64,000 nt of DNA from Clostridia bacterium (GCA_035561135.1 DATMYA010000008.1:310001-374000), one strand, 5' to 3'. Shown: positions 54,940 to 64,000, numbered from the stretch's first letter. A program made the numbers and translations. Notes: generated by a model from the letters alone, not told the origin.

Positions 54940-55016
54940 TGGCGCGCCCTGAGAGATTCGAACTCCCGACCTACTGATTCGAAGTCAGCCGCTCTATCCA
55001 ACTGAGCTAAGGGCGC
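54940..55016 (-). tRNA. tRNA-Arg (anticodon TCG)
   Basis: 77-nt cloverleaf including an encoded CCA. The acceptor GCGCCCT (55016-55010) pairs with AGGGCGC, with discriminator G. The anticodon loop CTTCGAA gives anticodon TCG for CGA codons. The T arm contains GTTCGAATC. Confidence 0.95.
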
Positions 55017-55198
55017 GCGGTGCGTGTACAGGCGCACGTGAGCGTGCTTGCGGTGGTTTCATAAAGCTTTATTGAAGGAGACAGGGCGGAGCATATTCTC
55101 GCTGCCCCGGAACTCTACTGAAACCGATTCTAGTGTAGCAGGCTCGCGCGGGGACAAGCAGGACCACAAAAGCATCCAGAGTTAGAGCTCGTTTATAA

Positions 55199-55233
55199 AT
55201 AAAAAAAAACGGGTACAGATTCGCCTGTACCCG
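55199..55233 (-). terminator. Rho-independent terminator of the metalloprotease gene
   Basis: GGGTACAG (55211-55218) pairs perfectly with CTGTACCC (55225-55232) over 6 nt. On the minus strand it is followed, after one C/G, by nine T residues. Confidence 0.92.
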
Positions 55234-55256
55234 GGCTGAAGTATTCACAACTTTGT

Positions 55257-57848
55257 TCAGTCCATCTGGAAGTCGTGCCAGCAGGGGAGCAAGCGGGCAT
55301 CGTCATTCGATATCCCGGGGTGAGGATTGGGCGCGTTGGCCGCGGGCGCTTGCGTCTTTGGGTCCAGCGTTTTTGCGATCCGCGCCTCAATGTCACGAAG
55401 ATGCGCGCGAGTCGAACGCTCGGTTGCGCGAGACATGGCCGACTTAAGGTCAGCACGAATCGTTAACAAGTCATCCCGGTAGAACGCATGGACGGCGGCC
55501 GAGTCGCTCGAACTCAGCTGCTTGTCGAGATGCTCGATGTATGAGCGCTGAAGATTGCGGCGGAACGTATCGACCTTGACCGGGCCGGCTCCGTACAACT
55601 CGCTCCAAACACCCGTGCGGACGTCGCGCAGCAGGTCACCGACGCCAATCGCGGTGCCCTGATTTGTGGCAGCCATGGCGTCAATCCTAAGCAGGCGTTG
55701 CGGCGCCAACAGTGACCGGAGCAAATCTCCCTGCGCTTTGCCGATCCTGGCAGGCGCTCCGACCGGGTCGATCCGATTCAGGATTTCCGGATTGAGGAAC
55801 ATACGCGGTGTTGTGAAGGCGTTCTGGTTCAGGAACTTCACGGCTTCGCGCTGGCGGGCCGAGGATACTGGTTCATAAACTGTGCCCTCCTGCCCGATGT
55901 GCTTGTTGTTGCGGGAAATGCCGCCAACGATCCGCACGACATGCGCCATCTCCGTGGTCCACTGGCCAATCAGGCGACCGTACATCAACTGCAGGTCTTC
56001 GTATGGTTGCCCGGTCTCCGAGGTGGTGGCCGAGAGCAAATTGGCCGCGACACGTTCGAGATTCTTGACGCCCAGCGCCGTGGATTTCACCGCGTCGGCG
56101 TCTCCAACAGCTTCCATCTGCTCGCCGGGGTCATAGCCGGAGAATGCCGCTGCATCGTCGGCATACCGCAAGTATGGATTCTTATCCTGCTCGCGTGCCC
56201 ACTCGTTCAGCGTTGGAAACTCATCGTCGGGTGACTTGGCGTTGGGAATCGGCTTGTATCCCCATGCAATCGCCCATTTGTCGTAAACGCCGATTCCGGG
56301 AATCCCGTCGTTCGGATCTACTCCGTCTTCAGGCTGTGCCACGTAGTTGAAGCGGGCATAGTCCATGATCGACGGCGTGTGCCCCATAGTATGGACCCAC
56401 TTGGGATCACGCAGCTTGTCGACCGGATATTGCGAACTAGCCTTCATGTTGTGCATAAGGCCAAGGGTATGGCCCACTTCGTGGGTTACCACATAGCCGA
56501 GTAGTTTCCCCATGAGATCGTCCGGAAGGGGTAACTTCTGCGCACGCGCATCCAGCGGGGAAACCTGAATGAAATACCAGGAACGGACCAGGTTCAGAAT
56601 GTTGTGATAAACGGAGATGTTGCCGTTCAGAATCTCGCCTGAGCGCGGATCGGCGACGTGCGGTCCCATCGCGTTTTCGGTGGTCGAGGGTAGCCAGCGT
56701 ATTACGGTGTTGCGCACGTCTTCTGCGCTCCACTCAGAATCTTCTTCAGGAGACGGTACTTCTTTCGCGAGGATGGCGTTCTTGAAACCCGCCGCTTCGA
56801 ACGCGACTTGCCATTTTTCGACCGCTTCCTTCAAGTAGGGCACGAATTGCTTCGGCGTAGCTGGATCGATGTAATAGATAATCGGCTTCACTGGCTCAGA
56901 CATAGCCGCAGACGGATCCTTTTTTTCCAGCCGCCAGTGGGCGATGTATTGGCGCCGCACAACCTTCTGCTCATCACGGCCGAAGTCGATCTGCGCAACC
57001 GGGAAGTACCCGATGCGGTCGTCAAACAGACGCGGCATCATGGGCTTTTCCGGCAACTTCACCATGCTGTAGTGAAGAACGTATGTTGAGCTGACGGGCG
57101 GGCGCGGAGCTCCAGGGGCCATCCCGGGCCTCGGCGGCATAGGCGGAGGAGGAGCTGTGAACGTGGCCGTAGCCTCAACTTCGACGTTCTGCGGGAAAAC
57201 AGCGATGCGGTCAATAAAAGAACGCGAGGCGTCGATTGTTCCCTTTGAGGGGCCGAGCTCTTTCATCTCCGACGTGAACAGCTTGGTTACGTCGATGACT
57301 GCGGCTTCGTCTTGGCCTACTGCTTCTACGTTGAACGCCGCAAGAATCGTGTTCGAGTTGGATGCGGCCACGCCGCGTGCAATCGCTGCGTTCGGTTCGG
57401 CAACCATTCCGTACTTTATCTCGCGGAGGTAGACCTTATTATTGTTCCGCTCCCAGCGAATAACGCGGGTAAGCGAAACACGGCCGCCGCGGTCCTCGCC
57501 CATTGGAGCGTTGGAAAACTGCACGGCCCACAGGAAATCCCGGCCAAGTTCGCTCTTGGGGATCTCGTAGAACCACTTGTCCTTCACCTGATGGATGGCG
57601 AATACGCCGCGCTTCGACTTGGCATCCTTCGTTATTACCTTGTCGTATGGTTTTGGATCTGTCGGTGATGCCGCCTCAGCGGCAGGACGCGCCTGACGAT
57701 CGCCTTCCGCTTTGGCCTCCTGCGCTGGAGCTGGAGCCGGCGCCTGCGGCTTCGGATCTTGCGGGCGACCCTCCTTTGCCATGCAGAACGCGGCCAAGAG
57801 TATGATTAATATTGCCTGCGTGAGCAGGTTGCAACCTGACCTCTTCAT
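55257..57848 (-). CDS. Secreted zinc-dependent metalloprotease (DUF5117/DUF5118)
   Basis: 863 residues with a signal peptide (LLTQAILIILLAAFCMAKEG) and a Pro/Ala/Gln-rich linker. DUF5118 (PYDKVITKDAKSKRGVFAIH) is followed by DUF5117 (YEIPKSELGRDFLWAVQFSN). The metzincin zinc-binding helix is in YVVTHEVGHTLGLMHNM, the extended HExxHxxGxxH pattern. A C-terminal domain follows, with RIGKAQGDLLRSLLAPQRLL. These proteins are secreted or periplasmic metallopeptidases common in Bacteroidetes and Acidobacteria. Substrates are unknown. It is monocistronic, ending at a strong terminator. Confidence 0.9.
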   Translation of the reverse strand: MKRSGCNLLTQAILIILLAAFCMAKEGRPQDPKPQAPAPAPAQEAKAEGDRQARPAAEAASPTDPKPYDKVITKDAKSKRGVFAIHQVKDKWFYEIPKSELGRDFLWAVQFSNAPMGEDRGGRVSLTRVIRWERNNNKVYLREIKYGMVAEPNAAIARGVAASNSNTILAAFNVEAVGQDEAAVIDVTKLFTSEMKELGPSKGTIDASRSFIDRIAVFPQNVEVEATATFTAPPPPMPPRPGMAPGAPRPPVSSTYVLHYSMVKLPEKPMMPRLFDDRIGYFPVAQIDFGRDEQKVVRRQYIAHWRLEKKDPSAAMSEPVKPIIYYIDPATPKQFVPYLKEAVEKWQVAFEAAGFKNAILAKEVPSPEEDSEWSAEDVRNTVIRWLPSTTENAMGPHVADPRSGEILNGNISVYHNILNLVRSWYFIQVSPLDARAQKLPLPDDLMGKLLGYVVTHEVGHTLGLMHNMKASSQYPVDKLRDPKWVHTMGHTPSIMDYARFNYVAQPEDGVDPNDGIPGIGVYDKWAIAWGYKPIPNAKSPDDEFPTLNEWAREQDKNPYLRYADDAAAFSGYDPGEQMEAVGDADAVKSTALGVKNLERVAANLLSATTSETGQPYEDLQLMYGRLIGQWTTEMAHVVRIVGGISRNNKHIGQEGTVYEPVSSARQREAVKFLNQNAFTTPRMFLNPEILNRIDPVGAPARIGKAQGDLLRSLLAPQRLLRIDAMAATNQGTAIGVGDLLRDVRTGVWSELYGAGPVKVDTFRRNLQRSYIEHLDKQLSSSDSAAVHAFYRDDLLTIRADLKSAMSRATERSTRAHLRDIEARIAKTLDPKTQAPAANAPNPHPGISNDDARLLPCWHDFQMD

Positions 57849-58017
57849 TCACTCCTCCGGATATCCTCTATAAAAGGGCGAGCCGTATTTGATTTCCCGC
57901 GATAATTGCGAGATATTACCCAACTTCATGTCGAGCGGAGTCACGATCGAAAGATCGACCGTGTCTTCACATCTAGTTACAACTGCTTCACTGCCGGAAT
58001 ACATCATTCGCGGCCGG

Positions 58018-60039
58018 TCACTTCCCTTGAGGTGCCTGGGCTCGCTGAAGGAAAGCCGCAAACTCGGCGGGATCGCGCGTGAGACCGGCGAAAGTTGCCA
58101 CCTTGCTGCCGTCTGCATTGAGTAGCGCATAGAACGGCAAGGCAACGCTTCCAAACCTTTCCTGTTGCATCTTCTGGTGCCGCTTGTAAATTTCTCCCTC
58201 GCCGTCGGTATATAGGCGCACACGCACATGTTTCTGAAGCTCCCGCTCTATCTCAGGGCGAGGAAACATATTGGCTTCCATCCACCGGCAGTTTGTGCAG
58301 GTGTAGCCTGTAAAGTCCACGAACACAAGCTTCTGTTCCCGCTTCGCCGCCGCGAGTGCCCCTTCATAGTCGTCGACGAGCCATGAATCCGCCGATTTAA
58401 CGGGCGTGCCCACGGCCGCTGACGCACTGGTCTCTTGCGTCGCTGGCGGCAGGAAAGAATCCAATTCTCCAAGGCGCTTTCCCAACAGTCCCGGAACGAG
58501 GTAAATCGTGACGGCGAGGAAGACAATTGCTATGGCTATGCGCGGAGCGCTTACATGATCTGACGGGGTATCGTGCGCAAATTGCACCCGGCCCAACACG
58601 TAAAGCACCATCAAGATGCCAATTCCTATCCAGGTCGCCAGCACAAATTCACGGGTGAATATTCCCCAATGCCAGACCAGGTCGGCATTTGACAGGAACT
58701 TCATCGCAGCGGCAATTTCCAGGAAGCCCATCACAACCTTGATGGAGTTCAGCCAGCCGCCGGACTTAGGCAACTGCGACAGCATTTGCGGTGCGAGCGC
58801 AAGCAAAAAGAAAGGCAACGCAAAGACGCTGGAAAAAGCCAACATGCCGACCAGCGGCCAACGCCAGTTACCTTGTGCCGCCATCACAAGCAGCGTTCCG
58901 ACGAACGGTGCTGTACAAGTGAATGAGGTCAGCGTGAAAGTGAACCCCATCAACAACGCGCCGATGATTCCGCCCCCCTCTTTATTCCTGCTGATTCGGG
59001 AAAGCTTCGACATCAGGCTAGGCGGAACCTGTATGAAGTACGCGCCAAACAGGCTGAAGGCGAATCCCAGGAAGATGGCGGTGATGAGCAGGTTGACCCA
59101 CGGATTGGCCGCAAACACGTTGACGCTGCCCGCGCCAACCACCAGGGCCAGCAACATGCCTAGACCAGTGAAGGTGAGGATGATACCGATTGAATATATA
59201 AGAGCGGTGCCGACAGCACTTTTCCGGCTACCAGCTGAATGGTTCGTGAAATACGAGACTGTGATCGGAACCATTGGAAAGACGCACGGGGTCAGGAGCG
59301 ACAGCGCCCCCATTACGATCGCAAGCCAAATGAAAGAACCGATCGACTGCTGCCCTGCAGCAGAAGGCTGTTTATCGTTGGGAGATACGGGTGTCTCACT
59401 GCCGCTAGAGGGTGCTGGCTCGGAGGAGACAGCGCCTTGGACGCCATCTGCCGGTGGCGAGGGCGGCTGCGAACTCGTGCTGGCGGCCGCCGCTTCTGTA
59501 CCTGGGCGTTCCTCGTCTACCTGGGCTGTTGAGCCAGCGCCAATCGTGACAGGGGCTTCCACCGCCACAGTGAGCGGTATCGTGCATCTCCGGTCGTTGC
59601 AGGCCTGAAACAGCACTTCGACCTTAAGTTTGGTCTTGCCCTGCGGAGCGTTTGCACTTACCTGGACTGGTACTGTGAACGCGGCCTTCGTCTCGTAGTA
59701 CTCAGTATCGAGATTAAAGTTCTGATCAAATTTCGTATGTGGTACCGGACCGCGGACGACTCCGGCAAGTTTGAAAGGCTGTGTGGACGGGACCGTGATT
59801 CGCGTTATCGTTGGTCCGCCCGGCGGTTGCGAAATCGAGTAAAGGTGCCACCCTTCTGCAATCTTCGCTGTCAAGCGAGCATTAAGTTTCTCACCTAACT
59901 TAAGCGTAGTTTTAGAAGGAGCACTCAATGACCACGTCACCGGTTCGCCGTCTTCATCATCCTGCGCCGACATCATGGGCACAAGAACTACCATGGCCGA
60001 CAAAATAAGAAGCGCTATCCTCTTACGGTAAAAATTCAT
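58018..60039 (-). CDS. Protein-disulfide reductase, DsbD family
   Basis: 673 residues. Signal peptide, then an N-terminal DsbD-alpha-type immunoglobulin domain with the active pair C...C in ACNDRRCTIP. A Pro/Ser linker leads to eight predicted transmembrane helices (FIWLAIVMGALSLLTPCVFP and later WRWPLVGMLAFSSVFALPFF), containing the electron-relay cysteines PCVFP and FTCTAPF. The C-terminal thioredoxin domain has C-x2-C in GYTCTNCRWMEANMF. It moves reducing power from cytoplasmic thioredoxin to periplasmic proteins. It lies just downstream of two TPR-redoxin genes on the same strand, its likely partners. A perfect 12-bp hairpin precedes it. Confidence 0.94.
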   Translation of the reverse strand: MNFYRKRIALLILSAMVVLVPMMSAQDDEDGEPVTWSLSAPSKTTLKLGEKLNARLTAKIAEGWHLYSISQPPGGPTITRITVPSTQPFKLAGVVRGPVPHTKFDQNFNLDTEYYETKAAFTVPVQVSANAPQGKTKLKVEVLFQACNDRRCTIPLTVAVEAPVTIGAGSTAQVDEERPGTEAAAASTSSQPPSPPADGVQGAVSSEPAPSSGSETPVSPNDKQPSAAGQQSIGSFIWLAIVMGALSLLTPCVFPMVPITVSYFTNHSAGSRKSAVGTALIYSIGIILTFTGLGMLLALVVGAGSVNVFAANPWVNLLITAIFLGFAFSLFGAYFIQVPPSLMSKLSRISRNKEGGGIIGALLMGFTFTLTSFTCTAPFVGTLLVMAAQGNWRWPLVGMLAFSSVFALPFFLLALAPQMLSQLPKSGGWLNSIKVVMGFLEIAAAMKFLSNADLVWHWGIFTREFVLATWIGIGILMVLYVLGRVQFAHDTPSDHVSAPRIAIAIVFLAVTIYLVPGLLGKRLGELDSFLPPATQETSASAAVGTPVKSADSWLVDDYEGALAAAKREQKLVFVDFTGYTCTNCRWMEANMFPRPEIERELQKHVRVRLYTDGEGEIYKRHQKMQQERFGSVALPFYALLNADGSKVATFAGLTRDPAEFAAFLQRAQAPQGK

Positions 60040-60107
60040 GACTCTGTGCCCATTCCGCTCTTGCCGCTAGTACTGCTGTTAAGTCGTACCGATGTTCCTT
60101 CTCTAAT

Positions 60108-60141
60108 CACGGCACGTGGCCTAAACGGCCCACGTGCCGTG
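60108..60141 (-). terminator. Perfect hairpin between the redoxin and DsbD genes
   Basis: CACGGCACGTGG (60108-60119) pairs perfectly with CCACGTGCCGTG (60130-60141) over a 10-nt loop. It lies between the TPR-redoxin stop and the DsbD start, both minus. There is no U tract, so partial termination or processing is as likely as full termination. Confidence 0.5.
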
Positions 60142-60174
60142 CAAACTGTTAACTACACTGTACCGAGCACATGC

Positions 60175-61953
60175 CTACTTAGCGACAGCCGGAGCCGACA
60201 TCTGCATTGGAATTGATTGCATCGTCTTGGGCTTGTCGCGTCCAAGCAACTCCTCAATCTCACGCTCGAAAACGCGCAGCGACTGGCTATCGTGAATAAA
60301 CGGCCGGAAGATCACCCGCCCCTGGCCATCCAGCAGGAAGTTCGCCGGAGTGCCCGTCACTTTATAGGTCTCCTGAGCCCATTTGCCATGAGGAGACTTC
60401 AAGGGTATGAAGTCATACTTCTTCATTATGTCCTTCACCTTGTTGTCTTCATCCGGCTTGGTGTTGATAGCGAGGATGGTGAATCCCCGCGAGCTGAACT
60501 TCTGAAGAGCCTGCTGGATGTATGGAAACTCAGCCAGGCAGGGACCGCAGCCGGGATACCAGAAGTTCACCAGGACAACTTTGCCACGGTGATCCGCAAG
60601 CGACACCTTCTTTCCCTCATAGTCACTCAACTCGAATTCTTTGAAGGGGACCGACTTTGCCATCCGGATGGCCCATACGTCTTGCTGGACTTCTTCGGGG
60701 GTCTTGCCCATCTTTGCGCCGTAGCTTTCCAGCGCCGAGTTCAATGCGTCATTGGGTGACTTTGCAGCAACCTCAGCTAGGTGCTTATAGCCTTGCGCCG
60801 GCGCGCCGGCACTTTCCGCTTCGGCCCGCAGAAGATAATAGGAGGTGGCGTTCAGACCGAAAGGAACGGACAATTTACTCAACAGCTTGGCAGCCACGGC
60901 ATATTTCTTTTCTGCCACGAGAGACTTCGCGTTCAGTATGGTTCTCTGAAACGCCGCCATGGTTTTCCATTCGTCATCATCGAACGCTTCACCCATGGCT
61001 TTTGCCAGCGGCAGCGTCTTTTCCGGCTCGTATTCCGCAAACAGGGCAAACAGATCCTTCATGGTCCAGTTGAAACCGATAGTCTTCTCGTCCGGGAACG
61101 CCTTCCAAACGCGTTCTAAGTACTGCATTTTCTCGCGGCCATTATCGGCTTGACGCACCAGTGAAAGCAGTGCGGAGTACGTGATCCTGTCTTTCGGAAA
61201 ACGCGCGATCACGTCTTCCAGCGCAGCGCGGTACGCGGTCCGATCCGATTGCTGCTCCTGCGCCAGGTCGAGCGCCGTTTCGGGATCGTTGGGGTCGACT
61301 TCAGCAGCTTTCCTCAGATAACCGCGGCGTGTTTCCGGCTCCTTATAAGCGAGGACCGCGAGTGTTTTGTAGGCGGGAGCAAAGTTTGGATCCAGTTGCA
61401 ACGCCTTTTGAAGGAGTTCCGCGCTCTTCGCCTTGTCGCTTCCGATTATGGTCTCAGCAATTGCCCACTGAATGGCAGCCTTGCCGGGATACTGCTTATC
61501 CAATTCCGCATACAACGCGAGCAGTTCTTTCGTTGCGGGGCCGCCACCCATTGGAATGGCCCGAGTTTTCTTACCTATCAGGCCTCCACTGGCCGTCTTG
61601 ATCGTCGCGGGGATGCGCTTCTCCTCTTCTGTTTCCTCCGCTAACATGGCCGCACGCTTGCTCGCGTAGATGAAATCGCGATGCGCCAGGTAGAAGTCAG
61701 GGTCAAGTTCAACAGCCTGGCGGAAACCAGCAGCGGCATTCACGAAGTCATTCGCAGCCATCGCTACAGTGCCGCTCTCGTATTTCAACTTCGCCGCCGG
61801 ATTCCGCGCTTCGCGAGAAAATTTCCCGGGAGTTTGACCTACTGCAACCACGCTCACAAACAGACAAAGCAGAAGGAGCGTTATGTGAAAGCCTATTTTC
61901 GATTTTGCGGATCTCAATGTATCCCCCAACTCTTTAGACGGTTCTAAGTTCAT
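60175..61953 (-). CDS. TPR-repeat protein with C-terminal thioredoxin-like (redoxin) domain, paralogue 1
   Basis: 592 residues: signal peptide (IGFHITLLLLCLFVSVVAVG), tetratricopeptide-like repeats over most of the length (NAAAGFRQAVELDPDFYLAH, KSAELLQKALQLDPNFAPAY), and a TlpA/AhpC-TSA-like C-terminal domain. The redox site is C-x2-C in NFWYPGCGPCLAEFPYIQQA. It belongs to the periplasmic TlpA-like group and likely reduces or folds envelope proteins. It is followed after 135 bp by the DsbD gene and preceded 18 bp upstream by its paralogue, so the three may be one transcriptional unit. Confidence 0.85.
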   Translation of the reverse strand: MNLEPSKELGDTLRSAKSKIGFHITLLLLCLFVSVVAVGQTPGKFSREARNPAAKLKYESGTVAMAANDFVNAAAGFRQAVELDPDFYLAHRDFIYASKRAAMLAEETEEEKRIPATIKTASGGLIGKKTRAIPMGGGPATKELLALYAELDKQYPGKAAIQWAIAETIIGSDKAKSAELLQKALQLDPNFAPAYKTLAVLAYKEPETRRGYLRKAAEVDPNDPETALDLAQEQQSDRTAYRAALEDVIARFPKDRITYSALLSLVRQADNGREKMQYLERVWKAFPDEKTIGFNWTMKDLFALFAEYEPEKTLPLAKAMGEAFDDDEWKTMAAFQRTILNAKSLVAEKKYAVAAKLLSKLSVPFGLNATSYYLLRAEAESAGAPAQGYKHLAEVAAKSPNDALNSALESYGAKMGKTPEEVQQDVWAIRMAKSVPFKEFELSDYEGKKVSLADHRGKVVLVNFWYPGCGPCLAEFPYIQQALQKFSSRGFTILAINTKPDEDNKVKDIMKKYDFIPLKSPHGKWAQETYKVTGTPANFLLDGQGRVIFRPFIHDSQSLRVFEREIEELLGRDKPKTMQSIPMQMSAPAVAK

Positions 61954-61971
61954 TCTGTACCGTGCGCATGG

Positions 61972-63681
61972 CTACTTTTTATTAGCCGCTGCGTCGCCAG
62001 CATGCATCAATAGAGTTTCAACCTCGAGTTCCAAAATCCTCTGTGTTTCCGGATCGTGGAGACCTGGCTGAAAGATCACGCGACCTTCCGCATCCAGCAA
62101 GAAATTCATTGGCGCGGCCGAAATATTGTAAGTATTGCGCACCCAGTTTGGAGAAGGCGGCGGCTTCAGCGTTAAGAATGTGTAGCCGTTCTTTTCCATC
62201 AGCGGCACCACTTCGGCGTCTTCGTCCCGCGTGGTATTGATGGCAAGCACCTCAAAGCCACGGGACTTGTACTTATTCAGCACCTTCTGGAGATAGGGAA
62301 ATTCTTCACGGCAGAACCCGCAGCTCGGAAACCAGAAGTTAACCAGTACCACTCGGCCGCGGTAGTCTGACAATTTGACCGGTTTTCCATCCGCATAGGA
62401 AATAAGCTCAAACGGTTTGAACGGATTGGAGTTGCTGCTGCGAGTGCGCCACAGTTCGTCCTCGATCTGCGACTCGGTCAAGCCCAACTTCTTTCCGTAA
62501 TCGAGCAGAGCACTGTTCAAAAGAAGGTCGGGATTCTTTGCCACTATGCCGGCAAGCAGGTCATAGGCCTGTCGCATTCCCTTGCTTTGTGCGACTGCTT
62601 GCGCCTTTAATAGATGGAGTTGAGTCGCAGGGCCCGGCGGAGGCTTGAGAGTTTCCAGCTTCGCGAAAGCCTTTTTGGCTTGGCTGCTGGCGAGCATTTG
62701 TTTCGCTTCAACAATTCCCTTTTGGAATTCACTCAACTTCTTTATATCCGCATCCTTCGGGAACCACTGCTCAAGGTCGTGGACAAGTGCCAGCGCCTTT
62801 TCTGGATCGCTCTTTGCGTAGATATCGAACAACTCAAGCATTGGGAACTGCAAGTTGGAGAGCTTAAGCGGTCCGTATTCCCTTCGACTGCGTTCGTAAA
62901 TTTCAACCTGCGCAACAACATCGCCCTCGAAGCTGCTTGCAAGCATACTGGTCGCGGTAACCGCGATTTTGGTCTTCGGATTGCGCGTGATGATTTCTTG
63001 CAGGTACTTGCGGTATTCAGGCAGATCACGGCGCAGGGTGCGGGCATAGCTAATAAGAAGAGAGGTGTCCTCCGGTTTGAGTTCAATCGCTTTCTTGAAA
63101 TACTCCCTAGCCTTTGTCGTCTCGTCCCGGAATGCCCACAATACGCCTAGGTCGATATAGCCACTGACAAACTTCGGATCTTTTGCGATAGCTTCCCGGA
63201 AAAGCTCGTCCGCCCTGTTCTTATCAAATGGCTCGTACACTTTGCCAAGCGCCCACCGGAGTGTCGCCAGATCTGGGTGCTGCATGATCCATTGTTGATA
63301 GATAGGACCGAGTTCGGTCGCCCCGAAGCGCACTTCCGGGCCAGGCGTCGTGTCAACCGCCGTATTCTCCTTATTAGTTCCCTTTTTCGCGGCTTCCGCC
63401 AGCTTTAGCCGCTGCTCCCGCCGCGCGGCGCGGGTAGTCTTTATGAATTCGTTATGAGCATTTTCAAAGTTGAAATCGGCTTCGATAGCACGGCGAAACT
63501 CAGCTATCGCTTTCTCCGAATCTCCGGTTTTTCGAAACTCTTCTCCCTTTTCATAGCTCGTCTTGGCTTCTGAAACGGAGGTCCCTTCCGCTGCCTGCAC
63601 TATCAGGCGAACGCAGATCATGAGCAGGAAGACAAGCACGATCCTCATCAGCAGCCTGCGTCCATTCGATTGAGTCGTCAC
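61972..63681 (-). CDS. TPR-repeat protein with C-terminal thioredoxin-like (redoxin) domain, paralogue 2
   Basis: 569 residues from a GTG at 63681 placed behind GGGGAAAT; in-frame alternatives are ATG 63702 and ATG 63648. Signal peptide (MRIVLVFLLMICVRLIVQAA) is followed by the same architecture as its neighbour: TPR-type helices, then a redoxin domain with C-x2-C in NFWFPSCGFCREEFPYLQKV. Order and lengths match paralogue 1 throughout, so this is a tandem duplicate. The active-site dipeptide differs (GF instead of GP), which should change redox potential. It starts the unit redoxin-redoxin-DsbD. Confidence 0.85.
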   Translation of the reverse strand: MTTQSNGRRLLMRIVLVFLLMICVRLIVQAAEGTSVSEAKTSYEKGEEFRKTGDSEKAIAEFRRAIEADFNFENAHNEFIKTTRAARREQRLKLAEAAKKGTNKENTAVDTTPGPEVRFGATELGPIYQQWIMQHPDLATLRWALGKVYEPFDKNRADELFREAIAKDPKFVSGYIDLGVLWAFRDETTKAREYFKKAIELKPEDTSLLISYARTLRRDLPEYRKYLQEIITRNPKTKIAVTATSMLASSFEGDVVAQVEIYERSRREYGPLKLSNLQFPMLELFDIYAKSDPEKALALVHDLEQWFPKDADIKKLSEFQKGIVEAKQMLASSQAKKAFAKLETLKPPPGPATQLHLLKAQAVAQSKGMRQAYDLLAGIVAKNPDLLLNSALLDYGKKLGLTESQIEDELWRTRSSNSNPFKPFELISYADGKPVKLSDYRGRVVLVNFWFPSCGFCREEFPYLQKVLNKYKSRGFEVLAINTTRDEDAEVVPLMEKNGYTFLTLKPPPSPNWVRNTYNISAAPMNFLLDAEGRVIFQPGLHDPETQRILELEVETLLMHAGDAAANKK

Positions 63682-63720
63682 AATGATTTCCCCAGCGCAC
63701 ACGTATGGTTTCGGTTCTGA

Positions 63721-63747
63721 CTGGCGGGGAATTAGCTTCCCCGCCAG
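63721..63747 (-). terminator. Perfect hairpin downstream of the edge receptor gene
   Basis: CTGGCGGGGAA (63721-63731) pairs perfectly with TTCCCCGCCAG (63737-63747) over 5 nt. It lies about 30 bp after the receptor stop on the minus strand. No U tract follows, so the terminator call is moderate. Confidence 0.6.
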
Positions 63748-63776
63748 CCTCAGGAGGACTACTTAGTTATGACAAG

Positions 63777-64000
63777 CTAGAACACGATTTTGGCGGCAAA
63801 CTGAATCGAGCGCGGGCCGCCGAGCTGGTAGAACGAGTCCAGCCCGCCAATGTTGCCCTGTCCACGCATCGAGGTGGTTTGGCCGAAGGTCGAGTTCTTC
63901 ATCGAGAAGCCCCATCCATAGAACACGTTGCCCAACTGAGTACTGGGCGGCGCGAAATTAGGATGGTTGAGAATGTTGAAGAATTCGCTCTTGAACTGCA
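63777..64000 (-). CDS. TonB-dependent receptor-like protein, C-terminal end (partial)
   Basis: Only the last 74 residues are present; the frame continues past the right edge. The sequence (SEFFNILNHPNFAPPSTQLG, ending GGPRSIQFAAKIVF) is the signature of Oar-like, carboxypeptidase-regulatory-domain TonB receptors of Acidobacteria: a FNxxNHPNF strand then the final RxxQxxxKIxF strand with terminal phenylalanine. It lies upstream of the redoxin genes on the same strand, behind a perfect hairpin. Confidence 0.85.
   Translation of the reverse strand, partial: QFKSEFFNILNHPNFAPPSTQLGNVFYGWGFSMKNSTFGQTTSMRGQGNIGGLDSFYQLGGPRSIQFAAKIVF

Noticed and set aside
1..64000. CRISPR arrays, phage or transposase genes, rRNA genes
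   Set aside because: No regularly spaced direct repeats, transposases, integrases or rRNA sequence were recognised on either strand.

Overview
The window looks like a chromosomal stretch from a member of the Acidobacteriota, probably Terriglobia and Koribacter-like. Several family types point that way: a GWxTD-domain protein, carboxypeptidase-regulatory-domain beta-barrel receptors, DUF2911 and DUF3106 secreted proteins, TPR-redoxin fusions, a long-form acyl-CoA dehydrogenase and a split glycine decarboxylase (gcvPA/gcvPB). Genes are dense and moderately GC-rich. There is no phage, plasmid, insertion sequence or CRISPR array. The assignment rests on recognised families, not on a search.

Layout. 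1-3.4 kb: fatty-acid beta-oxidation operon (end of a FadB-type protein, thiolase, acyl-CoA dehydrogenase). 3.5-5.5 kb: two secreted proteins and a strong terminator. 5.5-10.2 kb (minus): complete glycine cleavage system gcvT-gcvH-gcvPA-gcvPB. 10.4-14.3 kb: a tiny cysteine-rich protein, an outer-membrane-type protein and a GWxTD protein. 14.7-17 kb: a MacA-like adaptor and its ATPase with no permease beside them. 17-19.4 kb: a secreted hypothetical, a 45-residue membrane protein and a penicillin-binding protein. 20-24 kb (minus): ftsQ-ftsA-ftsZ. 24.3-26.9 kb: a small helical protein coupled to an RlpA lipoprotein, a HIT protein and a DehI-family protein. 27-29.8 kb: a receiver-like protein with a disordered tail and an alginate-export-type porin. 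30-32.4 kb: tRNA-Val, then an ECF sigma factor, its anti-sigma factor and a DUF3106 protein. 32.4-35 kb: a SirB1-like protein and a B12-binding radical SAM enzyme.

35.2-40.1 kb (minus) is a tightly coupled three-gene operon: a PfkB-family sugar kinase, a HAD-GH65 phosphorylase fusion and a tandem universal stress protein. The genes overlap through GTGA and ATGA. It resembles known dormancy-type PfkB/USP neighbourhoods, with a disaccharide phosphorylase added. 40.2-45.3 kb holds a TonB-type receptor, a possible amidohydrolase remnant, an aldehyde dehydrogenase, a zinc-ribbon protein and a secreted protein.

45.5-54.8 kb (minus) is the most unusual part. A GAF-GAF-AAA+-Fis sigma-54 activator is followed by a convincing -24/-12 promoter. 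Downstream of that promoter lie a STAS protein, a sigma-region-4-like protein and a full tripartite RND efflux pump, in one direction. This suggests an efflux operon under sigma-54 control that carries its own small regulatory proteins. 54.9-64 kb: tRNA-Arg, a zinc metalloprotease, a DsbD-like reductase, two tandem TPR-redoxins and the 3' end of another TonB-type receptor. The DsbD and redoxin genes look like an envelope thiol-redox module.

Two intergenic gaps (19.9-20.1 kb and 25.9-26.0 kb) hold palindromic elements with related ends, probably members of a dispersed repeat family.
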